A DNA stretch of 64,000 nt from UBA668 sp043721915 (GTDB taxonomy: Bacteria; Actinomycetota; Acidimicrobiia; Acidimicrobiales; Ilumatobacteraceae). This document shows, one piece after another, positions 24,997-33,447 of this stretch. The notes beneath the pieces are model-generated. The model did not search any database. It was not told the origin of the DNA and was given only the letters and a program-made list of their open reading frames with translations. Within the stretch, counting starts at the first letter, position 1, and the number at the start of each line of letters is the position of its first letter. Position numbers and translations under genes: made by a program. The stretch lies in NCBI GenBank assembly GCA_043721915.1, contig JAYSPV010000051.1, forward strand, positions 21,773-85,772. Direction: 5' to 3'.

Positions 24997-25987
24997 TGCC
25001 CTCGAACGGGTCGTGCACTGCCTCGATCGTGCGCACGACACCGGCTTCAAGACCAAGGCGTTCGCGAGGGCGCTCGACGTCGTTCGAACGCTGCCTCCCG
25101 ATGAGCTTGCGGCCCGGGCGGCGGCCGACACGCTCGCCGAACTCGACGGCATCGGCGACAGCTCGGCGACGGTGATCCGCCAGGCGCTGGCCGGTGGCGA
25201 GGTGGCCTACCTGGCCGACCTGGAGGCGAAGACCCAGGTGCCGATCACGTCCGCCGGCGCCGTGTACCGCGACGCGTTGCGCGGTGACCTGCACCTGCAC
25301 AGCCGGTGGAGCGACGGTGGCGCCACGATCGAGGCGATGGCCCGCACCGCCGTTGGCCTCGGCCACGAGTACATGGTGCTCACCGATCACTCACCCCGGC
25401 TGACAGTCGCCCACGGGCTGAGTGCCGAACGGTTGCACGAGCAGTTGGCCGATGTTGCCACGCTCAACGAGCAGCTCGCCCCGTTCCGCATCCTCACCGG
25501 CATCGAGGTCGACATCCTCGAGGACGGCACCCTCGACCACGGCGATGTGGTCCTCGCGCAGCTCGATGTCGTGGTCGCCAGCGTGCACAGCAAGTTGCGC
25601 ATGGATGGCACGGCGATGACCGAGCGGATGGTGCGAGCGGTCGCCAACCCCCATGTCGACATCCTCGGCCACTGCACCGGCCGGCTGATCGGCAAGCGTG
25701 ACCCGTCGTCGTTCGACCCCGACTACGTGTTCGCCGCCTGCGCCCAGTTCCACACGGCAGTCGAGATCAACTGTCGCCCCGAGCGGCTCGACCCGCCTCG
25801 CCCGCTGCTGCAGATGGCCATCGAGTACGGCTGCTACTTCGCCATCAACAGCGATGCCCACGCCACCGGCCAGTTGGAGTGGCAGCCGAACGGCTGCAAT
25901 CGGGCAGCGGACGTGGGTGTGCCGCTGGAGATGGTGCTCAACACCTGGCCGGTCGAGCGCCTGCTCGCCTGGACCGCCGGCGGCTGA
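24983..25987 (+). CDS. PHP-domain phosphoesterase with helix-hairpin-helix N-terminus
   Basis: This 334-aa protein resembles the C-terminal part of bacterial PolX without a polymerase domain. An HhH-like segment (LAELDGIGDSSATVIRQAL) lies near residues 50-70. The PHP domain carries its metal ligands in RGDLHLHSRWSDGG, MVLTDHSPRL, GIEVDILEDG, VVASVHSKL, VDILGHCTGRLI and AINSDAHAT. PHP domains hydrolyse phosphodiesters or phosphomonoesters with a trinuclear metal site; a DNA-repair or nucleotide role is plausible. GTG 24983 overlaps the preceding gene by 14 nt and has a leaderless -10 box. The much longer frame upstream is an alternative frame of the surface protein. Confidence 0.86.
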   Translation: MTPVDALERVVHCLDRAHDTGFKTKAFARALDVVRTLPPDELAARAAADTLAELDGIGDSSATVIRQALAGGEVAYLADLEAKTQVPITSAGAVYRDALRGDLHLHSRWSDGGATIEAMARTAVGLGHEYMVLTDHSPRLTVAHGLSAERLHEQLADVATLNEQLAPFRILTGIEVDILEDGTLDHGDVVLAQLDVVVASVHSKLRMDGTAMTERMVRAVANPHVDILGHCTGRLIGKRDPSSFDPDYVFAACAQFHTAVEINCRPERLDPPRPLLQMAIEYGCYFAINSDAHATGQLEWQPNGCNRAADVGVPLEMVLNTWPVERLLAWTAGG

Positions 25988-26001
25988 CACGGCGGTAGCC
26001 G

Positions 26002-26030
26002 TTGGGGGCGAACCATCCTCCCGATAGGCT
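26002..26030 (+). promoter_or_regulatory. Promoter of the bL37 gene
   Basis: TTGGGG (26002-26007) and TAGGCT (26025-26030) are spaced 17 bp apart. The -10 ends 8 nt before the ATG, compatible with a nearly leaderless transcript. The CCCGATAG context repeats that of the bS22 promoter. Confidence 0.55.
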
Positions 26031-26038
26031 CGACGGCT

Positions 26039-26125
26039 ATGTCGAAGAAGACCAAGAAGCGCAAGGCGCGCCTGCGCCGCAGCAAGGCCAACCACGGCAA
26101 GCGTCCGAACATGGGGCGTGGCTGA
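26039..26125 (+). CDS. 50S ribosomal protein bL37
   Basis: This is a 28-residue, highly basic peptide beginning MSKKTKKRKARLRRSKA and containing NHGKRPN near the C-terminus. The K/R-rich body followed by ANHGKRPN is the pattern of bL37, the small extra protein seen in mycobacterial 50S subunits (about 24 residues). This copy has a few extra C-terminal residues (MGRG). Most callers miss it because of its size. The start is ATG 26039 with a good promoter just upstream. Its stop lies inside the next gene, whose GTG start at 26118 overlaps by 8 nt, so the two may be coupled. Confidence 0.85.
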   Translation: MSKKTKKRKARLRRSKANHGKRPNMGRG

Positions 26126-28175
26126 CCTACCTGTTGCCGATGCACCCGCCACCCGGCGTGGTGCTGAGGCCGACGTCGTTCACGACGTCGAGGTAGCGGA
26201 CCCATACAGGTGGTTGGAGGACGGCGAGTCCCCCGAAACCGTCGCGTGGGTGGCACAACACAATTCTAGAACGCGCGAGGCGCTCGATGCTCGGCCCACT
26301 CGGGGCTGGTGGCACGAGCGCCTTTCCGCGCTCATCGCGCTGCCCACGACGCTCTCGCTGGCCGTGGCCGGCGAGCGTTTGTTCGTGCTCGAACGGGCTG
26401 CCGGGGCCGACCAGTACTCGCTGGTGGTGCGCAGTGCCGTCGACGCATCCGTGCCCCCACGCACCCTGCTCGACCCGGCGACCCTGGCCACCGACGCGGC
26501 GGTCGCGATCGATTGGTTCCACCCGTCGCACGACGGCAGCAAGGTGGCCTACGGCATCAGTGAGGGCGGCACCGAGAACAGTGTGCTGCATGTGCTGGAC
26601 GTCGCCACGGGCGAGACCGACGCGCTGCGCATTCCCAACACACGTGCGGCAAGTGTCGCCTGGATGCCCGACCACAGCGGCTTCTGGTACGCGGTCTACC
26701 CCGAGGGCGACGAGTACCACCGCCACATTCGCTTCCACCGCATGGGCACTGATCCGTCCGCCGATCAGGTCGTGTTCGACCGCATGCCCACTGCCGAGTC
26801 GTGGCCCGATGTGGCGGTCAGCCGCGACGGCCGGCACCTGCTGGTGCAGGTGATGGTGAAGTGGACGCAGACAGACATCCACTTGCACGACACCGTCACG
26901 GGTGAGTGGCGGGTGGTGGTGGAGGGCGTGGACGCACAGTCGTCGCTCAGTTTCGACGGTGAGTCGCTGGTGGGGGTCACCACTCGCGACGCGCCAAACG
27001 GGCGGGCGGTCCGCGCCTCGCTGGCCAACCCCGCGGAGTGGACGACGGTCGTCCCCGAGCGGGCCGATGTGGTGCTCGGGGCCCACGCGCCGTTCAACGG
27101 CGATCTGCTGGTGGTCGCCAGTCGAGTCGCGGTCGACCGGGTCGAGCGCTGGGCGCCGGGGGCCACCGCCGGCGAAGAACTCGCGCTCGGTGTGGCCAGC
27201 GTCGCCTCGCTGGACGCCGACGATGGTCGCGCCTTTCTCGCTGTCGGCACCTTCGGTGCGCCGGTGAACGTCCAGCGCTACACGCTTGCCGACAGCCTTC
27301 AGCAGTGGTCGGCGGCCCCGGATCCGTCGGTGCTGCCGTCGCTCACCGTGACCCAGGTCTTCTATCCGTCGCTGGACGGCACGCGCATCCCGATGTTCGT
27401 CGCTCACCGCAGCGATGTGACGCCGTCGGCGCGGACGCCACTGATCCTCACCGGCTACGGCGGCTTTGCCATCGCCGAGTCGCCGGTGTGGATGCCCAAC
27501 CTCGCTGCCTGGTGCGCGGCGGGCGGCATCTACGCAATTGCGGGCCTGCGCGGCGGGTACGAGTACGGCGAGGCATGGCACCATGCCGGTCGCCGAGCCA
27601 ACAAGCAGCGGGTGTTCGACGACTTCCACGCCGCCGCCGACTGGCTGGTGGGGGAGGGCTACACCTCACGCGCCCGTCTCGCGATCCACGGGGGCAGCAA
27701 CGGTGGCCTGCTGATGGGCGTGGCCATCACTCAGCGGCCCGATCTCGCGCCGGTGGTGTGGTGTGCGGTGCCGCTGCTCGACATGATCCGTTTCCCGCAG
27801 TTCCTGATCGCCCGCCTGTGGACCGACGAGTACGGCGACCCAGATGTGGCCGAGGAGTTCGGCTGGCTGCACGCCTACTCGCCCTACCACCACGTGGTGG
27901 GTGGCGCCGCGTACCCGGCCGTGCTGTTCACGACGGCCGAGGGCGACACCAGGGTCGACCCCTGCCATGCGCGCAAGATGGCCGCAGCGCTCACCGCCGC
28001 CGGCAGCAACCAGTCCGAGCGGCCGATCCTGCTCGCGCAGGCGGGGCGCGCCGGGCACGGCGTCGGCAAACCGGCGAGCATGCGGGTGCACGAAGGCGCC
28101 GACGTGCTGGCGTTCTTCTCCTGGCAACTCGGCATCGAGGCGGAGCTCCTCGCCGCGACCTCGGCGGCCGTGTGA
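26118..28175 (+). CDS. Prolyl oligopeptidase family (S9) serine peptidase
   Basis: This 685-aa cytoplasmic peptidase has an N-terminal beta-propeller (residues about 70-400) after the S9A entry motif VEVADPYRWLED. An alpha/beta hydrolase domain follows: LTGYGGFAIAESPVW, LRGGYEYGEAWHHAG, then the nucleophile HGGSNGGLLMG (Ser near residue 536). The acid is in TAEGDTRVDPCHARK and the His in GRAGHGVGKP. This is the full S9A architecture, which cleaves short proline-containing peptides. GTG 26118 overlaps the end of the bL37 gene. No signal peptide is present. Confidence 0.92.
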   Translation: MADLPVADAPATRRGAEADVVHDVEVADPYRWLEDGESPETVAWVAQHNSRTREALDARPTRGWWHERLSALIALPTTLSLAVAGERLFVLERAAGADQYSLVVRSAVDASVPPRTLLDPATLATDAAVAIDWFHPSHDGSKVAYGISEGGTENSVLHVLDVATGETDALRIPNTRAASVAWMPDHSGFWYAVYPEGDEYHRHIRFHRMGTDPSADQVVFDRMPTAESWPDVAVSRDGRHLLVQVMVKWTQTDIHLHDTVTGEWRVVVEGVDAQSSLSFDGESLVGVTTRDAPNGRAVRASLANPAEWTTVVPERADVVLGAHAPFNGDLLVVASRVAVDRVERWAPGATAGEELALGVASVASLDADDGRAFLAVGTFGAPVNVQRYTLADSLQQWSAAPDPSVLPSLTVTQVFYPSLDGTRIPMFVAHRSDVTPSARTPLILTGYGGFAIAESPVWMPNLAAWCAAGGIYAIAGLRGGYEYGEAWHHAGRRANKQRVFDDFHAAADWLVGEGYTSRARLAIHGGSNGGLLMGVAITQRPDLAPVVWCAVPLLDMIRFPQFLIARLWTDEYGDPDVAEEFGWLHAYSPYHHVVGGAAYPAVLFTTAEGDTRVDPCHARKMAAALTAAGSNQSERPILLAQAGRAGHGVGKPASMRVHEGADVLAFFSWQLGIEAELLAATSAAV

Positions 28176-28798
28176 TGACCGCGGTTGCGGAGCTGCTCGT
28201 TGCCTCGCCCGTCGAGCCCTGGGAGGCGATCGGCCTGCGGGTGGCAGACGGTGTCGCTCGCATCGGCGGCATCGCGCTGCGGTTCGTGCCCGTTGGCGCC
28301 GACGGGCGTGAGGGCGTGCTCAGCTGGGGGCTTGCCGGTGCCCCGTCGCAGGACGTGCACGACATCGACGGTCTCGCGACACATCACCTCGACGGGCCAC
28401 CCCCCGGGCCGGCCGACCACCCGTTGAGAGTCGCCGGTTTCGACCATCTCGTGGTGATGACGTCGTCGTTGGAACGCACGTGCGGCGCGATCGAGGCCGC
28501 GACCGGCGAGCCGCTGAAGCGCATCCGCGAGGCCGGTGCGATCCGCCAAGGCTTCCATCGGTTGGGTGAGCTGATCATCGAGGTCGTCGAATCGCCCCAG
28601 GTCACCGTTGCGCAGGCCTCGTTCTGGGGGTTCGTGTGGAACCTCGCCGATCTACACGAGTCGTGCGGCCGATTGGGGCCCGATGTCGTCTCGCCGCCCA
28701 AGGCGGCAGTTCAGCCAGGTCGCTTCATCGCCACGGTTCGTGCGCAGGTGGGCCTCGGCCTGCCGCTTGCACTGATGACACCGTCCTCGAGACCGTAG
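28175..28798 (+). CDS. Glyoxalase/VOC-like protein
   Basis: This 207-aa protein has a segment typical of vicinal-oxygen-chelate folds, RVAGFDHLVVMTSSLERTCGAIEAATG, followed by RLGELIIEVVESP and ASFWGFVWNLADL. In VOC enzymes the His after GFDH and a Glu in the ELIIE strand are metal ligands. Only one clear beta-alpha-beta-beta-beta unit is visible; the N-terminal half (GVARIGGIALRFVP) may be a degenerate second unit. The substrate is unknown. ATG 28175 shares one base with the stop of the S9 peptidase gene, so it is coupled to it. Confidence 0.68.
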   Translation: MTAVAELLVASPVEPWEAIGLRVADGVARIGGIALRFVPVGADGREGVLSWGLAGAPSQDVHDIDGLATHHLDGPPPGPADHPLRVAGFDHLVVMTSSLERTCGAIEAATGEPLKRIREAGAIRQGFHRLGELIIEVVESPQVTVAQASFWGFVWNLADLHESCGRLGPDVVSPPKAAVQPGRFIATVRAQVGLGLPLALMTPSSRP

Positions 28799-28811
28799 AA
28801 TCTCTCCCTGT

Positions 28812-29708
28812 ATGTCACGCAGCTACCGCACCCTCGCAGCCGCACTCGTGGCGATGCTGGTGCTGGTCGGCATCGCCCAGCTCGTGGAGCCCGACGATGC
28901 GAAGGGTTCGGTCGCCGCCTCTCCCGTCTCGAGCTCCGGTGTCGATGCGGGCACCGTGCCGGCCAGCGACAGCACCCAGCCCGTGACCGACGTGGTCGAC
29001 GGTGACGCGGCGACCACATCCAGCCTCGCACCGCCGATCACCGCCGACTGCACCATCACCGAGGTGTTGAAGGTCGGTGCATCCGGTGCGCAGGTGCAGT
29101 GCCTCGAGTCGCAGCTCGCGGTGGCCGGTTTCCCGACAACGGTCGATACCAACTTCGACGGCGCCACCGACACTGCCGTGAAGGCGTATCAGACGGCAAA
29201 GAGCCTCGAAGCCGATGGCATCGTCGGTCGCGTGACCGCGCAGACGCTGGGCATCTGGGCCGGCCCGCTCGGCCCGATGCCTGCCACCAACGACGACTGC
29301 CCGAGCACACCGCACGGGGTGATCGTCGATCGCGCCAACCAGCGCGGTGCGCTGTGCGAGAACGGCTCCATCACCTACGAGTTCCCGCTCACCACCGCCC
29401 TGAGCCAGCCCGACCCAGGCACCTACCCGGTGTACGCGAAGGATCTCAACGCGAGCAGCACCATCACCGGGCAATACAGCACGATGACGCACTTCGTGGC
29501 GTTCACCCGCGGCAAGTACCAGGGCGCCCGCATCGCATTCCACAGCATGCCCAAGTACAGCAACGGCCAGTACCTCCAGCCGCTGGATTCGGTGGGCACG
29601 CCAGAGATGCACGGCGAGTCGTCGGGCTGCATCCGGCTGAAGCCGGACGATGCCGTGCGCGTGTGGGATTGGCTCGCGATCGACGACGAAGTGCGCGTCA
29701 TCTCCTAA
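28812..29708 (+). CDS. L,D-transpeptidase with peptidoglycan-binding domain
   Basis: This 298-aa exported or membrane-anchored protein has an N-terminal hydrophobic helix (residues 7-24) and a Ser/Asp/Thr linker. A PG_binding_1 domain follows (KVGASGAQVQCLESQL...AVKAYQTAKSLEADGIVG). The YkuD catalytic domain ends with MHGESSGCIRLKPDDA, where HG-x3-SGC-R holds the catalytic Cys near residue 270. These enzymes form 3-3 peptide cross-links in peptidoglycan, which are abundant in actinobacteria. The start is ATG 28812; TAGAAT at 28796-28801 is a likely -10 box. Confidence 0.92.
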   Translation: MSRSYRTLAAALVAMLVLVGIAQLVEPDDAKGSVAASPVSSSGVDAGTVPASDSTQPVTDVVDGDAATTSSLAPPITADCTITEVLKVGASGAQVQCLESQLAVAGFPTTVDTNFDGATDTAVKAYQTAKSLEADGIVGRVTAQTLGIWAGPLGPMPATNDDCPSTPHGVIVDRANQRGALCENGSITYEFPLTTALSQPDPGTYPVYAKDLNASSTITGQYSTMTHFVAFTRGKYQGARIAFHSMPKYSNGQYLQPLDSVGTPEMHGESSGCIRLKPDDAVRVWDWLAIDDEVRVIS

Positions 29709-29739
29709 CTCCGGACGGTGCGGGCCGCAGCCTGCGCCG

Positions 29740-30753
29740 TCAGCTGTCGAGTTCGTCGAGGGTCTCGGGGTCGTCGCCGCGTAGGAACGTGCGGCCCTCC
29801 TCGCATTCCTCGTGAAGCGGGCACCAACGACAGGAGATACCCGGACGCTTGACGGGTGGGCGGCCCTCCACGGTCAGCTCGATGTGCATCTCGATGCCAT
29901 CGAGTGCGCGGCGCAGGCCGGAACGCAGGTTGCCCTCAGTGACGTCTTCCACCTCGCTCTCCGCGTAATCGAGGTAGTACGTGACCAGCTTGCGCGGTGG
30001 AACCTGCTGACGCAGGGTCTGCACGACTGCGTAGAAGCGCAGATCGTCGCGGTGGTGGAACGAGCGGTAGCCGCTCTTGAAATCGACGATCAGCAGCCGG
30101 CTCTCGCGCCCGAACGGCTTGCCGACCTGGAGATCGACCTTTCCGGAGAGCTCGATGGTGCCGTCGGGCCGCCACTTCGCGGCCGCTTCCAGCACCGGGT
30201 GCGCCGAGAGCGGGAGTGGAGGGAAGTCCTGCAGGAATTTCGTGCAGCGATCGATGGCCCGGCTGCGCAGCTCGGCCCAATCGGCATCGCTGAGCCCGGC
30301 GACGAACGCGCCGCGACTGTCGGCCTGATCGGCCAGGCGGGCGAGCGACTCGTCGACGACGGTGGCGGGCGCCGGCTCGCCGCGCCAGTTGAGCGCCAGC
30401 TCGATCGCCTTGTGGGCCACGAACCCGGCCGCGGTGCTGGGCCGCCACTCGAAGTCGTTGGGCAGCAGGTGGAACACCTCGCACCCGTGGACCCGAGCGA
30501 GGAACGACTTGCTGACCCACAACGTCTCGCCGGCGAGCCGCTGGGACAGCTGGGCCACACCGTCGGTGGCTTCGGCCACGAACTCGCTGACGAATGCCGG
30601 GTCGAACACCACCGGCTCATCGGGCCGCCGCAGCAGCGCCAGTGTGCGTTCCTGCGTCGGGGTGAGTGCCGACCCCGGCGCCGCGCCGGCGGGCTCGGTG
30701 CCGTCGGGTGCAGCGGCCGCGACGGCGGTGGGGGCTTCGTCAGGCGGCTGCAC
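29740..30753 (-). CDS. RecB-family/Cas4-like PD-(D/E)XK nuclease
   Basis: This 337-aa protein has the nuclease core near residues 205-240: ELSGKVDLQVGKP (Asp) and LLIVDFKSGYRSFHHRDDLRF (D-x-K, then Gln/Arg-type helix). A Cys cluster with GISCRWCPLHEECEEG at the C-terminus fits a partial iron-sulfur ligand set as in AddB/Cas4-like proteins. Upstream Cys in RVHGCEVFH could be the remaining ligand. No helicase or CRISPR genes are nearby, so this is the stand-alone actinobacterial type, probably a DNA-repair exonuclease. The start is ATG 30753. It is divergent from the next gene across an inverted repeat. Confidence 0.82.
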   Translation of the reverse strand: MQPPDEAPTAVAAAAPDGTEPAGAAPGSALTPTQERTLALLRRPDEPVVFDPAFVSEFVAEATDGVAQLSQRLAGETLWVSKSFLARVHGCEVFHLLPNDFEWRPSTAAGFVAHKAIELALNWRGEPAPATVVDESLARLADQADSRGAFVAGLSDADWAELRSRAIDRCTKFLQDFPPLPLSAHPVLEAAAKWRPDGTIELSGKVDLQVGKPFGRESRLLIVDFKSGYRSFHHRDDLRFYAVVQTLRQQVPPRKLVTYYLDYAESEVEDVTEGNLRSGLRRALDGIEMHIELTVEGRPPVKRPGISCRWCPLHEECEEGRTFLRGDDPETLDELDS

Positions 30754-30772
30754 GGATCCGACACTACCGATG

Positions 30773-30800
30773 GGGTGTCACAGGAATCCGCGTGACACCC
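30773..30800. promoter_or_regulatory. Inverted repeat in a divergent promoter region
   Basis: GGGTGTCAC (30773-30781) and GTGACACCC (30792-30800) are perfect 9-bp inverted repeats with a 10-bp spacer. A third TGTCAC half-site follows at 30804-30809. The region sits between the nuclease gene and a small hypothetical gene on the other strand. The centre spacing of about two turns suggests a dimeric regulator site. Confidence 0.5.
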
Positions 30801-30818
30801 TTCTGTCACGATCACTTC

Positions 30819-31187
30819 ATGGCCACCAACCAGTCAGCACTCGATTTCGCCCACGCCGCCCGGCTGCTCGGGCGCGAAGCGCGTCGTCGCGGCCTGGTGG
30901 CCCCCAGCTACCGCTGCCCGCCGCGCATCGTGGGCGTGCAGCGGTCACTTCGCCGTTACCCCCAGGGTGGTGCTGTGGTCGCCGTTCAGCTCAAAGGCAG
31001 GCCCTGGCTGGCAGTGCTCGGCGACATGATCGAGGGTGTGGTCGTCGCCAACAGCCTGCTCCCGCCGCATGCCGATCGGTTGCGCACCGATCTGTGGCAG
31101 CTGGTCGGCGCACAGCCCACGCAAGTGCCCGCGGCCAAGGCCGTACGCGGCACGCCGCCTGCAACGGAGATGGCCAAGGTGGCCTGA
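30819..31187 (+). CDS. Hypothetical protein, conserved-looking, small basic
   Basis: This 122-aa product is Arg-rich in its first half (AARLLGREARRRGLVAPSY) with two Cys-free strands later (GGAVVAVQLKGRPWLAVLGDM and VVVANSLLPPHADRL). It has no signal peptide or membrane helix. I do not recognise the family. The start is ATG 30819, immediately after the inverted repeat. It ends 8 nt before a strong hairpin. The divergent position opposite a DNA-repair-type nuclease may hint at a shared regulator, but that is speculation. Confidence 0.62.
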   Translation: MATNQSALDFAHAARLLGREARRRGLVAPSYRCPPRIVGVQRSLRRYPQGGAVVAVQLKGRPWLAVLGDMIEGVVVANSLLPPHADRLRTDLWQLVGAQPTQVPAAKAVRGTPPATEMAKVA

Positions 31188-31195
31188 TGCTGTTG

Positions 31196-31215
31196 CCTGC
31201 CGCTACTGCGGCAGG
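31196..31215. terminator. Bidirectional hairpin terminator
   Basis: CCTGCCGC (31196-31203) pairs perfectly with GCGGCAGG (31208-31215) around a TACT tetraloop. It sits between two convergent genes, 8 nt after one stop and overlapping the other. Confidence 0.65.
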
Positions 31216-33179
31216 AAGAAGTAGAGCACCACCGTCTGGCCCGGCGGCACGCTCGGTTTCGCGCCGGAGAGGTCGTCGGTGTCGAACGCCGCTGGCCCCA
31301 TCGCCAGCACGATGAACAGGTCGCCGTTGGGAGCGAGGAAGCCGAACTCGACGGTGTCGTCGATGCCCAGGTCTTGGCTGCCCAATGACTGGAACCCTGC
31401 GTCGGCCAGCGTGGCTCCGAAGGCGTCAGCGGCGCCTTGTGCGTCGAGGGTGGTCGTGCGCGTCTCGCCGTAGCCGAGCGTGTCGGTGAGGCCCAGCGCG
31501 GCGTTCACTGCCGGCAACGACACGACCTCGCTGTACTCGGTGGGGATCACCAGATCGCCCCACCACTCGGGCTGCTCGATCGCAGGGTCGGGGTCGCAGA
31601 CGGTGCCCTCGTCGGGGAGCGTCAGGTCGGCGAGAAGGGCACCCTCGATCTCGGTGACACATGTGCTGGCGAGGAGCTGGCCGTGGCCTTCCCCGGTGAA
31701 CGTGACAAGTGCGGCGTTCGGGCCCATCGCCGCCGCCATCTCTTCGGCCCAGCGGAACGGTGTGGCCGGGTCGTTGGTGCCGCCGATCACCACGATCGGG
31801 CCATTGCCCGTGTAGTCCAACTGTGCCTGTTCCACATCGGTGCCCACCAGTTCGGCACAGCCATCGCTGTCGGTGTCGGTGAGGTCCTCGAGCGTCGTGT
31901 CGGCACCGAAGCGAGGTGCCTTCTCGAGGATCTCCTTCAGCAACGCTTCCGGGTCGTCGGGCGGCTGCGAGGTGATGCCGCTCGCGCAGCGAATGATGCC
32001 GAACGACTGGAACAACGAGGTGAACGTGCCGTCGGCGTTGCGACCGTTGTAATCGTCGGCCAGCGCGAAGATGCCGGCCGGGTCGCCGGCTTCCGCCTTG
32101 GCGAGCGCATCGGCCAGCACCGGCCACTCTGACTCCGAGTAGAGGGCGGCCGAGGTGGCGGTGCCGAGCGTGCTCTGGTTGCCCAAGCGGCCGTCGCTGT
32201 TGGGGATCGGGTTGTCGTCGAGTTTCGTCAGCAATGCGTCCCAGCGGGCGCCGACGTCGGGGGCATTGAATGGGCACGCCGCATCGTCCTGGCACCACTT
32301 GGCCCAGTCGTTGAACGCCCCCTCGAAGCCCACGAGCTGGGTGAGGTACTGCTCTTCGATGGTGTCGCCATTGGGCTCGTACGCGCTGTCGAGGACCATC
32401 GCTCGCACGTTGTCGGGGAACAGCGTGGCGTACACGCCGCCGAGGTACGTGCCGTAGGAGATGCCGAGGAAGCTGATCTGTTCGTCGCCGAGCCCGGCGC
32501 GGATCGTGTCCATGTCGCGGGCGGTGAACTCGGTGGAATAGAACTTCAGCGTGTCGCCGTAGCGCTCGATGCACCCGTCGGTGAAGCCCTGATCGGCCTC
32601 GTCGAGGAGCGCCTGCTCTTCGGGTGTGTCGGGTGTGTCGTCGAGGTACAGGTGCTCGTCCTGGAAGGCGTCGTCGACGCACTGGATGCCGTTGCTGCGG
32701 TCCACGCCGCGTGGGTCGAAGCCGACCAGGTCGAAGTGGTCGAGGCCGAGCTCGGCTTGGATGGTCAGGCCGCTGTACGCGATCGGGTCGAACCCGCTGC
32801 CGCCGGGGCCGCCGGGGTTGAACAGCACTGCGCCCTCACGATCGGAGGTTGCCGGTGCACGAACCATTGCGATGTCGATCGTCTCCCCGGTGGGGTCGTC
32901 GTAGTCCAGCGGCACGGGCAGCGTGGCGCACTCGAGCTCCTCGTCGGTGACGGCCTCGTCGTCGCATTCACCCCACTCGATGGTTGCGAGGTCGGGCCCG
33001 TCCGGGTCGGTGTCAGGGGTGCTGTCGGAGGACGCTGTGGTGTCGTCCGTCGTCTCGGGCGAGGTCTCGGCTGTGGAGGTGCGTTCCTGCACTTCCACGC
33101 CCGAGTCGGAGCTGCATCCAGCCGCGAGAACCGCCGCGGCGGTGAAGATGATGCCAAGAACCCGTCGCCTCGCTCGCAT
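31203..33179 (-). CDS. Secreted alpha/beta hydrolase lipoprotein (tripeptidyl aminopeptidase-like, S33)
   Basis: This 658-aa lipoprotein has lipobox VLAAGC (Cys22) and an acidic Thr/Ser linker to about residue 60. A proline-aminopeptidase-type alpha/beta hydrolase domain follows: FNPGGPGGSG oxyanion loop and ISFLGISYGTYLG nucleophile (Ser near residue 246). The acid is in VIGGTNDPATPFRWAEE and the His in FTGEGHGQLLA, within the C-terminal TAP-like domain. After the His an extra domain of about 140 residues has no clear match. Such enzymes trim tripeptides outside the cell. The start is ATG 33179. Confidence 0.9.
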   Translation of the reverse strand: MRARRRVLGIIFTAAAVLAAGCSSDSGVEVQERTSTAETSPETTDDTTASSDSTPDTDPDGPDLATIEWGECDDEAVTDEELECATLPVPLDYDDPTGETIDIAMVRAPATSDREGAVLFNPGGPGGSGFDPIAYSGLTIQAELGLDHFDLVGFDPRGVDRSNGIQCVDDAFQDEHLYLDDTPDTPEEQALLDEADQGFTDGCIERYGDTLKFYSTEFTARDMDTIRAGLGDEQISFLGISYGTYLGGVYATLFPDNVRAMVLDSAYEPNGDTIEEQYLTQLVGFEGAFNDWAKWCQDDAACPFNAPDVGARWDALLTKLDDNPIPNSDGRLGNQSTLGTATSAALYSESEWPVLADALAKAEAGDPAGIFALADDYNGRNADGTFTSLFQSFGIIRCASGITSQPPDDPEALLKEILEKAPRFGADTTLEDLTDTDSDGCAELVGTDVEQAQLDYTGNGPIVVIGGTNDPATPFRWAEEMAAAMGPNAALVTFTGEGHGQLLASTCVTEIEGALLADLTLPDEGTVCDPDPAIEQPEWWGDLVIPTEYSEVVSLPAVNAALGLTDTLGYGETRTTTLDAQGAADAFGATLADAGFQSLGSQDLGIDDTVEFGFLAPNGDLFIVLAMGPAAFDTDDLSGAKPSVPPGQTVVLYFFLPQ

Positions 33180-33235
33180 GGGGCCACCGTAGTGGCCGCC
33201 TATGCGTTGGTGACATCAGCAGGCTGGCGCGGTGG

Positions 33236-33403
33236 CTTCTGGGGCTGCTCCGTCCCACAGCGGCTTCCGGGGCTGATTCGTCTCCGACTCCGGGACGATC
33301 GGCGCATTACTTGCGGACGCAATGAAGCCGCCTTCTGGGGCTGGCCCGTCCCAAATCGGCAACAGGGGCTGCATCGTCTCCAACTCCGGGACGATGCAGC
33401 CCC
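33236..33403. repeat. Two 64-bp direct repeats and a 14-bp hairpin
   Basis: The units at 33236-33299 and 33332-33395 are about 84% identical (10 differences) with a 96-bp period. Both carry the core TCTCC(G/A)ACTCCGGGACGAT. In the second copy GGGGCTGCATCGTC (33365-33378) and GACGATGCAGCCCC (33390-33403) form a perfect 14-bp stem. The region from 33180 to 33447 holds no gene I can support. It looks like an intergenic dispersed-repeat family. Confidence 0.75.
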
Positions 33404-33447
33404 GGAAACAAAGGGGTGAGTGACGCGGCAACCCCGCCGCGAGTCAG

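Noticed and set aside
27038..28174. Upstream part of a 586-codon plus-strand frame before the VOC-like gene
   Set aside because: It is the +1 shadow of the S9 peptidase. Only 28175-28798 is coding.
33216..33431. 71-codon minus-strand frame over the 33.2 kb repeats
   Set aside because: The frame consists almost entirely of the two repeat units; the peptide similarity follows from DNA repetition and there is no start signal.
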